NCBI GenBank assembly: GCA_947069175.1
Contig: CAMTDV010000019.1
Coordinates: 73,345,358 to 73,409,357, forward strand
DNA length: 64,000 nucleotides
Origin: Scalesia atractyloides
Taxonomy: Eukaryota > Streptophyta > Magnoliopsida > Asterales > Asteraceae
Reading direction: 5' to 3'
A program made the position numbers and the translations under genes. Within the stretch, counting starts at the first letter, position 1. Every line of letters begins with the position of its first letter. Under the pieces are notes generated by a model. That model saw nothing but the letters and a program-made list of their open reading frames with translations, was not told where the DNA came from and did not search any database. Positions 10,780 to 22,339 of this stretch are shown one piece after another.

Positions 10780-12095
10780 ATGTGATAATTGATGCTTGAA
10801 AATAATAAAAAAACCGGGCTAAAGAATGGGTTCATGTAGGGCTGACTGCACGATGTGAAAGGTAAAGGCTGCTGCCCGTTATTACAGGTCACGTTACATC
10901 CCCAAGCCGACAACAGATTATTTTATTTAATACAATTTTTTTTAACGGGACCATGTTTTATGGATTAAATCATTTTAAATGAAATGAGATAATATTTAAA
11001 TTTAATTTATAATACTTTTAAATAATACGTGGAAATACGGATGTATTATTATTTTTCTTGATCATATTAATTCGTCATTATATTATTATTTTTCTTGATT
11101 ATACCAATTTGTCATTATTAGATTGAGGGGTGACTATTAGCGTTCTCTTCGATCTCAACATTTTAAAGTCCCAACACCGCCTCATGCTAGGGAAAGGGGA
11201 CGTCAAAAAGGGCTTCACCAAGCCCTTAGCGGGCGTGAGATAGAGAAAGAGTAAGGATCATTGCAACGAACTAATCATATATTTTCTTTTTTCGTTTTTT
11301 TAATTTTAATAGTTAACCCACACAAGATGGTTAAAGGATACGTATTTAAAGCCTCACTTCCTAAGTGGCAGTGACGTGACGCATTTACTAGCTAGTGTTA
11401 GCCAAATCACACCGTATAACGTTATTAAATTAATGGATTCAATGCCAAATGAGTTTTCATGTATAACCGTTTAATAAACGGGTCATCAATAAATAGGTTG
11501 CATTCCGGTTTACAAGAATTGGTCGACTTGCCAACCTGCTCACGACTCATTTATTACAGCTTGCTCGTTGAAACTATACCGGTTTTCAAGACTGGGGCTT
11601 TCAACCACTCAGCCATCTCTTCGAAAGACAATTTTATACATGTTTACAACTTAATTATAACTCATTTAGACCAATGAGTTAATCTAACCATGCTCAGCGT
11701 GCACGATTGTAAGTGTAGTCAGGTTACCGTTGACGTATTTAACACAAACAAATATAGGGGCCATGCTTAGATTTAACAGTTCAGTGCTTCGATACGATTG
11801 TTCACCCGACTAACACGTATTTGATTGGTACGAAATTATATCTTATATAAATAAACATGACCTTTTAACACTATGTCGGGACACTTACATCAACTGTTAT
11901 AAAATATCTTTTATATTCAGATTGTACTCAATTATTGCAACAATCTTCCATTTGATTATTGCATTATCAAGTTAATAAGTACTTTGACATATTTGATTTA
12001 TATTATTGAAAGAATATTATTAAATAAATATCGGACATGGCCTTGTACATCGTGGCATTAACCCTATATAATCTCTCGTTTTATAAATGTTATAC
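10780..12095. other. Intergenic, no gene seen
   Basis: AT-rich DNA without a convincing coding frame. A GC-richer patch at 10819-10915 and another at 11130-11250 may be old transposon pieces; I cannot assign them. Confidence 0.5.
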
Positions 12096-12098
12096 TAA

Positions 12099-12348
12099 GG
12101 GCTGTTTAGCAACTTCTAAATGGGTAAGTGCTGAACCAGTAAGAGGTCTTAACCATTAAAAGCCAAGATAATGTTTAACTGTTCAGAGGCAAATGTCTGA
12201 CCAATTCAGATAAGATGTCTTAATCATTCAGACTTAGTATAACGCTTAACCATTTAGAGGCAAATGTCTCAACCATTCAGACATTTGCTTGCGAAACAAA
12301 CAGTCTGAACCATTCAGTGTTGAACCAGTAAAAGGTCTGAACCATTCC
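12099..12348. mobile_element. Tourist/PIF-type MITE, copy A (internally deleted)
   Basis: Starts GGGCTGTTTAGC after a TAA (12096-12098). Internal repeats of the type TCTGAACCATTAAG/CATTCAGAC match the copies at 21084 and 49028. The right terminal repeat is largely lost; the sequence stops at CC followed by TAA. Confidence 0.7.
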
Positions 12349-12351
12349 TAA

Positions 12352-13637
12352 GTCAAAAACTTACATTAGTCTTTATCTCGTATTCTTTGACTTGAGATGT
12401 TTAAAGAACTTAATTGTAAAAAGCTGGTATTAATTTGGTAAGAGTGAGAGGAAGAGCTTAGCTTCATTTCAAGCCATCAATTTCTTTGCAACAACTAAAC
12501 AGTTTTTTTGTTTGCTTTATTTTCTTGTAAGCTTCGTTGATTTGAGAGCATAAGAGAATTGTTTATAAGCATATATATGTGTATTTGTTTGAAGGCCTTC
12601 AACACACATCACACATGTTAACATTATTACCATTATCAAATGTACTTCATATCTTTAAGCAAGTATGTCTCAACGCATATATACTGTGATTTGTATTGTG
12701 CTCAATCTGGATTGTAACGTGAATGCTACGATATAGTAGAATGACAAAACTGGAAAGCTAATATTAAAAATACGCCAAAAAGGAAGAGTTTCTTGGGATA
12801 ACCTATCAAGGAGATATTTCTAGGGAAGAACATATGCGGCAAGCGACCAAGGAAAGCCTCCATGGCTAGCGTGTAGGGCGGGCACACGTCTATTATGTAT
12901 GTTATACTTTGTTGGATGCGCCAAGAGACGCCTATGGATATGATATACTTTGAGAGGATGCATTTAGGGAATCCTCAAGTGAATGTCAATCCATGGTTAA
13001 AAATTATGCACTTAAGGCAAGAAACTCCTAGGGAATGCTATTTCATATTCGGCCATTTGCGACCATTTTCTAGTTTACGATCATGCTCCTTTATGGAGTA
13101 TCTAATTGTGAAAGCTATTTTGGTTCTATGAATCAAAGGTTCATTCATTGATTCGAGCATCCAACGATTCATCCATCTATGCCATCGCAACCGTCTAAGA
13201 TTTTCTTGTATTTCCTTAAATGCATGCATAATGATCCTTCTTACAAGCTTTAAAATTGGTGTATAATGTCATTTTACTTTCGTTAAGTTTTAAAACCTTT
13301 GACGACCAAACAACGAGTTACCCAACTCTTCCTATGATTGTAATCGACAATCTGCCTTCCACTTTAGGTTGGCATTGGTTTTAATTTTAATAAACTTTAG
13401 CTGTTAAGAAAAAATACGAATATTAGGGACACCATCTAGTGTTTTTATGAGCCCACACATGTCACTTTTTTTTCTTTTGGCCACAAACCCTAACAAAGGC
13501 CTATGCGATTGGTCAACTATATATTCCCTGCAATAGTTGGTACAACTTTTTCAAATATAAAATTAGTGTAATGAAACATGAAATTGTTAAAGATGAACAG
13601 AAATGCTTTGATGCATCTTATTATGGGGAAACTTTTT
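12352..13637. other. Intergenic, no gene seen
   Basis: No supported coding frame. Around 12770-13020 the phrases CGCCAAAAAGGAAG, GCGACCAAGGAAAGCC and GCGCCAAGAGACGCC recur loosely, which hints at a decayed repeat. Confidence 0.45.
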
Positions 13638-14018
13638 TTTTTAAACGATGACTTTCTTATATTAGACTATTACACTCTCTATTTAAAGAGTCTTGTTGTC
13701 TCACTCTGCCAGATTATGTTGTCTTAACCGGGTTCATGCTGACTTTAGAGTTTGGCTTGGGACGTTCCCCGGGAACCAACATCGCCGGTTGCCACTTAAC
13801 AGTCGTTGTACCACCACAAGAGCATAACTTTCTGACATAACACACGGTAAGACGAAAATCTGGGTGAGCTCAAGATAGAGTCTGGCACCTCAGCAAGAAG
13901 GCTAAACTCTATCTATCATTGCCTAATCCACCTAAGTGATACAAATGAGGATTGAACGGGTCCTGTTGGAGAACCCAGGTCTCTCTACCATGTAGGGCAC
14001 AAATAGTGGATATAGGGA
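13638..14018 (-). mobile_element. Poly(A)-tailed retrosequence, SINE-like
   Basis: A T-run at 13631-13642 would be the poly(A) tail of a minus-strand insertion. The possible flanking duplication is GGGAAACTT on the left and GGGAAGCTT on the right, with one mismatch. No clear A/B box is present at the supposed head. Confidence 0.33.
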
Positions 14019-15257
14019 AGCTTATTTGATATTATTATTTTTTAATTGTGTTTTTTCTTTCTTTTAAATGTAAATTACTTGGTATTAGGAATTCGTTTAG
14101 ATGGTTAAAATTTTCCAATATGATTCTTATTATCTAAAACTTAATTTGAACTCATCTTAAAACTAAACAAGTTATAAAAGATATTAATATAAGTGAACAT
14201 TGATGTTAGATGCAAGTGAAGTCTTATATGAAATGTATTTTCAGAGGTAGAAAGTAACATATGGTCCATGGTTTGTGTCTATGACATGTGTAGTAAAAGC
14301 CCGGACTACACAATTTGCAAGTTTTTGTCTTTTGACATTTTATTTAAACACATGGGTTTTTCTTAGCAATATAGCTAGGTTTAACTTTTAAGGCATTTTG
14401 GAGCCTAAAGGCTTTACCATCTTTGGCGGGAAAAAAAGATGCAAGCATTTTAAACAAGTTGGACAAACAAGAATATATGTTACTATCCCAAAAGTTAAAA
14501 AGACTTATAAAAGATGTGGTGTATGTATTCAAGACCATAAAAGATGTTAGAAGACTACTTCTTTGAAAAGATTCTTTCAATAAATTTGAACTCACTTGCA
14601 TTTTTATACAAGTCTTAACAAACTATATAAATAATTGATTTGTTTCATAAAAATGTATAAAGTCGTCACTAAATTTATAATTATTTTAGTTTTATACAAA
14701 TGGCAGTATATTTGTGAAACATTTTAGATTTACATAAGCCGTTATATTATAGATAATTTGTTTTTATTAACCTTTGCTTAAAACTTATAAGACTTTCTTT
14801 GAACTCAACTTTGCCAAATAGCTTAAAGGATTTAAGTTTGACATTTTATATCATCTAGTAGATGGACACTTGATACACATAGTCATTTCATAGCATGGAT
14901 TATTGTATTATTGTTTGTTGTCTCATTCTTGAATTTGCTCTTTGGATGGTTGATAAACGACCTAACTGTAGTATTGTCCGTGTGACTTCCTTACCAATTG
15001 TAGTATCGATCGTGTGACTTGTTACCAAGAGTTTCTAAGTTGCATTTGTAGTCAATCCATCTTATCGACTCTAGTCCTTCTGTGTGTGGATTTATCAATC
15101 TTATTATTCTTTTTGTGTGGCTTTATGTTTACGATAATATGAGGATAGAGTGTGAACATAAAACGACTCGTGACTTTCATTTCCTTCACATGTTCTTATT
15201 TTCTATTATCATATGAAATTACACATTTATAATTATGATTCATGTATGCACCAACAC
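14019..15257. other. Intergenic, no gene seen
   Basis: AT-rich, no coding signal that I trust. The minus-strand frame at 14344-14601 lacks recognisable domains. Confidence 0.5.
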
Positions 15258-15269
15258 ATAATATATATA

Positions 15270-15335
<66 letters not shown>

Positions 15336-15342
15336 TGTGTGT
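15258..15342. repeat. (TA)n(TG)n microsatellite
   Basis: A long TA run, once interrupted, passes directly into a TG run, once interrupted by GG. Likely highly variable in length. Confidence 0.95.
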
Positions 15343-15815
15343 AAGAGTAAAATGAAGAATAAATGGAGGCAGGAAATGAAGGTCCAAGTCCAACCATGAG
15401 AGGTCCAATCTAAGAGATGAAGTGGTGCAAAGAGATAGATGTTGGAGCCAAAGAGAAGTCGATTCTTCGAGGGGTATGACCTCTTTTGTATAGCAGATGG
15501 AACAGGTCAAGTTTTACGATTTCATTAAATAACCAAAACAAGAATTTAGGAAGAAAAAAATCTAAAGTTGGCAAAGTGAAGGGTAACCATATTTCTCAAA
15601 CAAAATCTTACATGATTTTTTTTTTATAAAAAAGAATGCTTGGAATCAAGTTTATGTTTCCTTAAGATAGTTGACAAATACGATTCAAAGTATTACTGTT
15701 CGGACACCTAACACTAATGAGATCATTACACAATCAAGCAATGTTACATCATATTGGACTTATAAAACTTGACGGTTTACCTTTTGACAAAACCTAAAGA
15801 AGGAGAAGCTTTATT
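15343..15815. other. Non-coding; may include the start of the copia LTR
   Basis: Purine-rich patch at 15350-15480, then AT-rich DNA. The 5' edge of the copia LTR that ends at 15942 should lie hereabouts, but I could not fix it. Confidence 0.4.
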
Positions 15816-16218
15816 TTAATTAATTATAATTATATACTTAAAGGATTGTATTCTAGTCTGTAGTTAGTTTAAACATGTAATCCTTTTGTTCTTTATTCAG
15901 AAAAGAAAATAATAAACACACAGATCCCTATCAAATTCTTCATGGTATCAAGCGGGCTTCGCGTCGCTCCTACCAGACCTAACCCTAATTCACCCCAACC
16001 AATGTTCGTTCTCCCATCCTCTCGTCAATTTCGATTCCTGCAACCATCACCATGGTTTGAACAAATGAAAAACAAAAGTAGAGTTCTAGATCACATAAGG
16101 ACACTAATGAAAACAAACCTAAGGCCAATGCATCCTATGTGAAAAAACGAACAATATAAACAATTTCTTGGCATATTCGCTGCTTAAGGTACTCCCAGTA
16201 CCAACATAATAGGTATGT

Positions 16219-16458
16219 TTGATCCAAACGACAAATGGGTTAGTTATCGACTATGGTGGTATCGATTACCTAACTCACAAGCTAGATTGGTTTAATAATG
16301 ATTTCAAAATCACCTCTGAGGTACTTGTTACTATACCCAATGGCTCATCCATTCCGGTTGCGGGTAGAGGGTCATGCATCCTACCTAATGAAATACATGT
16401 TAAGGATGTTTATACGTCCCTAGATTTACTTGCGATCTTCTATCTGCCAGTCCTTTGA
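16219..16458 (+). pseudogene. copia protease fragment
   Basis: Retropepsin-like protease region of a copia polyprotein. It shows VTIPNGSSIPVAGRGSC and a preceding VIDYGG where the family has a D-S/T-G active site followed by A. The serine/threonine is replaced by tyrosine, so the enzyme would be dead. A stop follows at 16458, and the downstream frames are shifted. Confidence 0.75.
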
Positions 16459-16599
16459 CAAAAGATTTGCAATGTGATGTAACATATTTTTTTGAATTCT
16501 TTGTTATACATACCTTGAACTCGAGGAGGTTGATTGGGGTGAGTAAATGCAAGAAAGGACTATATTGGATGAGCATGGTGAGAACTGGGATGCAAGAGA

Positions 16600-16990
16600 A
16601 ATGCCATGGCGGTCAGTTTTGATCTTTGGCATAATTTCTTGGGACATGCTTTAAGGGAAAAACTTTCTAGCTTTGATTTTGTCAAGAAAAAAATCTTTAA
16701 ACACTAGTGATGTCATATGTGATGCGTGTGCCAAAGAAAACATAATAGGTTACCCTTCTCGATCAATTGCACTAAAACTAAAGACTGTTTTGAACTTTTA
16801 CATTTTGATATATGGAAAAAAAATATCGCACCCAATCACTCACGTGGGTAAATTATTTTTTAACCATTGTTGATGATTACAGTCGCTCGGTTTGGGTTTT
16901 CCTTTTAAGACACAAACATTAAGCAAGTGATTGTTTGATCAACTTTCACAATTTTGTCTTCTTGGCTGATAAACATGACGGTAGTCATGC
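16600..16990 (+). pseudogene. copia pre-integrase/integrase fragment
   Basis: Broken frames encode CDACAK, the second half of the HHCC zinc-binding pre-integrase motif, and then IVDDYSRSVWVF near 16867-16905, which is the start of the integrase catalytic core with its first aspartate. The frames shift several times and homology stops near 16990. Confidence 0.72.
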
Positions 16991-17340
16991 TTGCTAGAGT
17001 GAGAACTTCTAATGCAACTTGATAGGCGCATATCCTACATCATAGTGTTGGCCACAAAGGCTGGATCGAACTATCAAACTAGACAGGGGCTCCAACTACA
17101 CCTTTAAACATCTCAATTAACTCCGAAGGTAGGTATACCCATAATTATCTAAAAACTAAGTTCCAACTCCTTAGTCTCATGTTGGAACATGATCACAAGG
17201 CCTAACCGTGTGTCAAGACTAAAAATATTTTGTCTCTTTCAATTACAAAAACACAAAAACGATTGAATGAGTCTTAATTACATTTATTACTTATGAAAAG
17301 TCATATCATCACTATAATTAGTGTTGGTGATTTTAGTGTT

Positions 17341-17570
17341 TTTTTTTTTTTGAACGGCTAACTGCTTTCCACGTGTAAACCCACCCTCTCGGAGCTATGT
17401 CCAAAGGCCGACTACTCGACCACCGCTAGAAAGCGTAGCACACCCCTGATGCGCAGGGAACCCCGTGGAATGGTAAACCCTCGCCCCCCGTTGGATTCGA
17501 ACCCGGGATGAATCCCGAGCCGAGCCTTCACCCGGATGTCACAACCACTGCGTTGCAGATGGAAGGACGG
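17341..17570 (-). mobile_element. tRNA-headed SINE
   Basis: Read on the minus strand, it has a tRNA-like head with a box-A-like CGCAGTGGTTGTG near 17543-17555 and the B box GGGTTCGAATCC near 17498-17509. A unique body and an A-run (17341-17351 as T) follow. Flanks TTTTAGTGTT (17331-17340) and TTTTAATGTT (17571-17580) look like a target duplication with one mismatch. It ends in the same GCCGTTCAAAAA tail as the SINE at 30296. Confidence 0.85.
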
Positions 17571-17734
17571 TTTTAATGTTATTAATAGCAACTTAGCATA
17601 ATGAGATTTACTTGAGATCATATAAAAATCATAATAAACATTGCTATAAATTAGGTGGTGTGGAGTACACACTCGATCAAGACAATTCTGATTTTGAGCA
17701 CCATGGAACATCAATGGTTCTTAGGGATGAAGCC

Positions 17735-19520
17735 CCTAACTAAATGCTTATGATTTGAATGGGTGGTTGTTGCATAGAACTGCTCTTTTAAATGAGGTAA
17801 GGAAAATATGTTCATCCATCTCTGCGTAGGTTGATTTTTTATACGAGCAACCAGCTAGGCTTTATGTGGGAAATGGTAATATTTGGTCTTTCATAGGGGT
17901 TCAGCAGGGGATCCCTTAGGTCCTCTCCTTTTTGCCCTTGTTTTACGCCCCTTGTCCTCCGAATCAGAGATCGTTGTAAGCTTCTTTTTCATGCCTGGTA
18001 CCTGAATGATGGGACCCTTATTGGAGATGCTACTCAGGTTGCCAAGGCTTTAGACATCATCAGAGTGGAGGGGCCCTCCTTGGGCATCTTTCTCAACATA
18101 AAAAAAACTTAAGTTTTTTGGCCTACATGTGACGAGGTGAAGACCCAAGATGGTTTATTTCTGCGGGAGATTAGTAGGCCGGTGCATGGTGTGAAACTCT
18201 TGGGTGGTGATGTCAGTAGAGATGGGGAGTTTATTAGTAGTTTGACCCTCAAAAGAGCCAAATGTGCGGTTGAGTTGATGGGATGCCTTAAACGTCTTCG
18301 GGACCCTCAGAGCGAACTCCTCCTGCTTTGTTCATGCATGGGGGTTGCTAAATTGCTGTTTGGCCTCAGGACGTGTTCTAATTTCGGGGGAGTCGTATCT
18401 GTTTTTTATAAGGGGCTTCGGAATGCGATTGAGGACATTGTGTTTGTGGAGGTGCCTTTTTCGGGGACCTCAAATGGAGGTTAGCTTCCCTCCCGACCCG
18501 TTTTGGGGGTCTTAGGATTTGCTCAGCTGAGGATGCCTCTTCCTACGCTTTTGTGGCTTCAAGGGCCTAATCGTGGGTTCTTCAAGACCATATCCTTCGT
18601 GAATGTGGTGGTGGGTTGTTGGACTCTGATTACAGGGGTGCGTTGGACACTCTGCATAGTTCCCTTCCCCATCTTGATCTTGGCGGTTTCTACATTAAAG
18701 ACACCGCCTCCTTAAAGCCAGAAAATTCTGGCGAATGCCTTATATGGCGAAATCGTCAAGACAGTTGAAGAGAAGTGTGCCTTGTCCCGCAACAACGAAC
18801 CGTGTTTGAGTGTTTGCGAGCCCCCCATGCTCAGGATTTCCTGTCTGTTCTTCCGATTGAATGTTTATTGAAATGCATGTGGGCTGTGGAATACCGGGCT
18901 ATCCTCAAGTACCAGCTGATGGTACCTCTTTTCCGGTTGATGACTCGTGTCCCGTATGTCGGAAGGCTTGTTTGGATTCTTTTGGGGAGCATGCAGTCCA
19001 TTGCGAAGAATTAACCGGGTTTTAAATATCGTCATGATTTAGTTCGAGATGTGCGTCATGATGTCCTTAAGCGGGCAGGGATCTCGGCTAAAAAGGAAGC
19101 CCCGGTGAACTTCTTGACCGATCCATTAGAAGGGAGATCTTTCCTACGGCCTGCTGACATTCTTGTTTTTGGATGGGAATTAGGGAAACACGCGTGCGTT
19201 GATTTGACGGGTGTGTCTTCCCTCGTTGGGCTAAGGGACCACGGGTTTGTGGCGGGCCAGGCGATAACCAAGGCGGAAGCGGGCAAAGTAGCTAAGCACG
19301 AAAAAGCTTGCATCGAGAATCAGCACGTGTTCGTCTAGTTCGTTTTCAATACCTTTGGCGCTGACGCGGTGCGGTTCCTCAAACGGGTTCAGTAGGTGGT
19401 AAGTAGTAACACCGAGTATGTTAAGGGGCAGAATTTTGTGTTTTACCGGGGTAGGGTTTGCTATTCAGAAGAGGGTTGCGGCGCAGTTTTTTGTCCGTCT
19501 AACTGCCACTAGTCTGTAAT
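17735..19520 (+). pseudogene. Dead reverse-transcriptase-like gene with possible nuclease C-terminus
   Basis: Broken frames, in order: a thumb/palm-like piece with DFLYEQPARLYVG; GVQQG and then, after a frameshift, DPLGPLLFALVL near 17895-17945; AWYLNDGTLIGD at 17993-18028, where the catalytic YxDD has become YLND; GVKLLGGDVSRDGEFIS; and CLRAPHAQDFL. A C-terminal module at 19051-19370 contains RPADILVFGW, KHACVDLTG and KHEKACIEN. Stops and shifts are frequent. The family resembles non-LTR reverse transcriptases common as degraded copies in plants. The C-terminal D..VDLT..K pattern could be a PD-(D/E)XK fold; that part is inference. Confidence 0.75.
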
Positions 19521-20165
19521 CGTCTTGTTTTATTATGCTAGTAAGTTGGAACTAATGATCGTTGAAACCAATCATTAATAGTAAACTGGTCATTAGACAA
19601 ATGCTTATCAGATGCTAACCGTGTATTAGTGGTAACTTAATTAACCATAGCAACTAAGGTTCCCACTTATATAACTAATAAATGGCAAGCAGTTATAACC
19701 GCCATTCATTAACCACCAACTAAAATGATGGTTCAACTCCTATATAAAGGATATATTTGGTCGGTTTTATGAACGAATTAACCATTCGTTTGTTCAGAGA
19801 GAAGAACATCTCGTTTTTGTATAAAATATTTCTATCTTATTCATTACTGATTTTTTTACGAGATACTTTTAATCTGAGATTGATTCACACGATTCGCGAA
19901 ACTATCGACATCTGATTGAAATACAAAGCATACACTTTGTTTGATTAATATATATTCTAGATGAATCTTGATTTGAAAAAAAAAATACAATTTGGCCATA
20001 ATAAGGTAACCTTTCACACAATTCATGGAGGTAAATAACCTTCATTATAGGGGTTTATTCATAAAAGTACTTTAACCGAACTTAACAAAACTTATCGAAA
20101 ATTAACCACATAAAAGACTAATATCTAAGAACATGGTGATATTTTACACCATTCGTCCCAACATT
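19521..20165. other. Non-coding; possible LTR remnant
   Basis: No gene. CCTATATAAAGG at 19740-19751 is a good TATA box and the following ~200 bases look leader-like, as in small LTRs, but I found no partner repeat or clear edges. Confidence 0.35.
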
Positions 20166-20475
20166 TAACCACCCTTAGAGCATTCACATTCTATCCATCA
20201 AAATATGTGAGAGTGGCTCTTTATATTATAAAGAGTATAAAAAGTGGTTGTAAGTGGATGAGAGAGAAAATGTTATTGTTCATCTGTATATTTGAGGGGG
20301 CACTGTTCACCCCCTATGGTTTTTTAATATATATTGAAAGTGGTTGTGAGTGAAAAAGAGAGAAAATGTAATGATAAAAGTATAAAAATATTATTTAATT
20401 GAAAATGAGAGAGAAAAACTATTTGTTTTTAGTGAAAATATATTGATATAAGAGTTGTTTTTTAGTAGAATGTAT
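20166..20475. mobile_element. Possible MITE (GAGCATTCACATTC type)
   Basis: Begins TTAGAGCATTCACATTC, a start often seen in plant MITEs, and has an AT-rich body with repeated GTGGTTGTRAGTG and GAGAGAAAATG phrases. The matching right terminus is not clear. Confidence 0.4.
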
Positions 20476-20696
20476 GTATAATTTTCGGGAGCTGCATGTG
20501 AATGCTATTAACCCCTTCTTCTATCCATTTCGCAAAAGAATAGAAAAAGAAACCGTGCGAAAGAATATGTAAGTTTACAGTTTTGGTCGCTAACAAAACG
20601 GTGCCTAGAGATCCAAAGAAACTAGACCACCTCCATGATTGATAGGCCCACATGCATGTCTACGACCTTACAAAAATTATACTTAAATGTTAGAAT

Positions 20697-20960
20697 ATCA
20701 TCATCATAATATTCACTGTCCCACCAATAGCAAATTTAAGGTAGAGTCTGAGAAAGGGAAGATGTAGACAGCCTTACCTCTACCCCGTAAGAATAGAGAG
20801 GCTGCTTCCAGTGAGACCCCCGGCTCGATAGTAGCTTTGCATCAAGCCTTGAACATAGGGCAGATGACACTCAACAACCGTGACAAAGGCCGATTAGTGC
20901 ATGTATCTCCATGTCTTTCGGCTATCAACACCACCACATGATGCATGATTAACCATCCCC
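20697..20960 (-). mobile_element. SINE-like element with (ATG)n tail
   Basis: Reading the minus strand: GGCTCGAGCC-like start region, CCGGGGGTCTCACTGG, GCAGCCTCTCTATTC, CGGGGTAGAGGTAAGG, AGACTCTACC, CTATTGGTGGGA, and then a short ATG/ATT-rich tail (TCATCATCAT at 20698-20707 on plus). This block recurs widely in plant genomes and resembles the 3' module of Au-type SINEs. The head is degraded and its edge is uncertain. Confidence 0.6.
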
Positions 20961-21083
20961 CTCTTTTAATGTTATTTTCACGAAATTAGTAAAATAACGT
21001 TAAAAGTAGTGTATTTTCACTTTTGCCCCCCGAGCGCCCACATATATACATTATATGTGCTTACCGCAAGCGAGGCGGATTAA

Positions 21084-21362
21084 GGGGTTGTTTGGCAACT
21101 TCTGAATGGTTAAGTGCTGAACGAGTAAGAGGTCTGAACCATTAAGTGTTGAACCATTAAGAGCCATTATAATGCTTAACCGTTCAAAAGCAATTGTCTG
21201 ACCACTTCAGATGAGAGGTCTTAACCATTCAGACTTTGTATAATGCTTAACCATTCAGATGCAAATGTCTGAATCATTCAAACATTTGCTCACGAAAAAA
21301 ACAGTCTGAACCTTTAAATGTTGAACCATTAAGAGACTCATTAAGAGTAAACAAACAGCCCC
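21084..21362. mobile_element. Tourist/PIF-type MITE, copy B
   Basis: Full-length, 279 bases. Termini GGGGTTGTTTGG and AACAAACAGCCCC are inverted repeats, and TAA flanks both sides (21081-21083 and 21363-21365), as expected for PIF/Harbinger insertion. The interior is built from repeated TCTGAACCATTAAG-like phrases. Same family as 12099 and 49028. Confidence 0.88.
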
Positions 21363-21862
21363 TAAATATTAGCATATCTTGATTTTAATTATTTAAGACT
21401 TCTTAATCTTTTTGTAAATTTCATTTCATCATTCATTTATCTGAATTAACATCATTGAATGTCGTCTCTCTGTGGGCCCTCTTAACACCTTTGACAAACA
21501 ACAAAGTAACAAACTATATTTGTCTTTGTAAAAAGATCAGAAGCATCAAAGCCCAGATATTTGATAACTTGGTTAAAGTTTGCACAAGTTGTCAAATACC
21601 ATGTGCCATGATCTTTAATTCTATTTACATCATACAAAGCTAAAATTCAAAGAAAGTAATGAATGAATGAAATCATGAATGCATAACAAGAATTCTTTTG
21701 TTGGTGAGCGGTTATAAAGTTCTCTCTTCTACCGACTACAACCAGGGAATCCAACTCTTGTTTTTCTTATATAAAGCTTAGACTTCATAAAAGAAATTCA
21801 ACAAAGAGGGTCAATAGACCACCTTGCCCTTGTTGGTTCGGCTTCCGCCTTTGATGAATGAA

Positions 21863-22006
21863 TCAATCATGATAACATAGAAGCATGACTACACATCTCC
21901 TGATGATATAAAGTCTTGCTTTTTGCTCTTTAAGCATTCCTACAAATCCTTTGCTTGAAATCCTTCTTGTTGAGCTTCCCATACTATTGTTCCCTATCAT
22001 CTTCAT
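21863..22006 (-). CDS. DVL/ROTUNDIFOLIA-like small peptide
   Basis: Encodes 47 residues. The C-terminal two thirds match the plant-specific DVL/RTFL family: RRISSKGFVG, LKEQKARLYIIRRCVVML and a terminal LLCYHD, where relatives usually end in CWHD. Family members are plasma-membrane-associated peptides; raised expression reduces polar cell proliferation and alters leaf, stem and fruit shape. The start is the first ATG (22006), with another two codons later; upstream the frame is open but only from a TTG. It is a single exon. A TATA box lies 190 bases upstream (22197-22206), followed by a CA-rich leader. It stands alone, without an obvious partner gene. Tyrosine for the usual tryptophan near the end is the only oddity. 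Confidence in family is high; paralogue identity cannot be told. Confidence 0.92.
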   Translation of the reverse strand: MKMIGNNSMGSSTRRISSKGFVGMLKEQKARLYIIRRCVVMLLCYHD

Positions 22007-22196
22007 CCCTTTCTTTGTATTTGCTTCGATCAGACGAATTGAAAGATGAATTTCAATATGCAAGATATATTTTGAGAAAGAATGATGATTCTATGGTAGG
22101 AGGGAAGATTACTCAAGGTTTCTTAAGGTGGGTGATTTGAGTTGAGTTGTAAAGAAGATTTGTTTGTGTTGAAGAAAGTTGTGGGATATGTACTTT

Positions 22197-22206
22197 CTTT
22201 ATATAG
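22197..22206 (-). promoter_or_regulatory. TATA box of the DVL-like gene
   Basis: Minus strand CTATATAAAG, about 190 bases before the ATG. The stretch between is rich in CA/CT and free of ATG close to the start, like a 5' leader of about 160 bases. Confidence 0.65.
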
Positions 22207-22339
22207 AAGGTGATATAGTGTTATTTTTTGGGGGTAGAAGGGGTGGTGGTTAGGTTTGAAAGGGAGTGGTGGTGCTTCTTGGGTCACTAAGCACTTTGTA
22301 GCCTTCATTTCCCACTTGAGATTCTTTTCCAACTCCAAA

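Larger units (their letters stand above)
15816..16990 (+). mobile_element. Ty1/copia remnant: LTR tail, primer site, broken internal region
   Basis: The LTR tail ends CA at 15942 and is followed by TGGTATCA (15943-15950), an initiator-Met primer site missing a base of the usual TGGTATCAGAGC. After it come a short, damaged gag start (15942-16142), protease and integrase pieces. No reverse transcriptase or second LTR follows, so this is a truncated 5' fragment. Confidence 0.75.
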
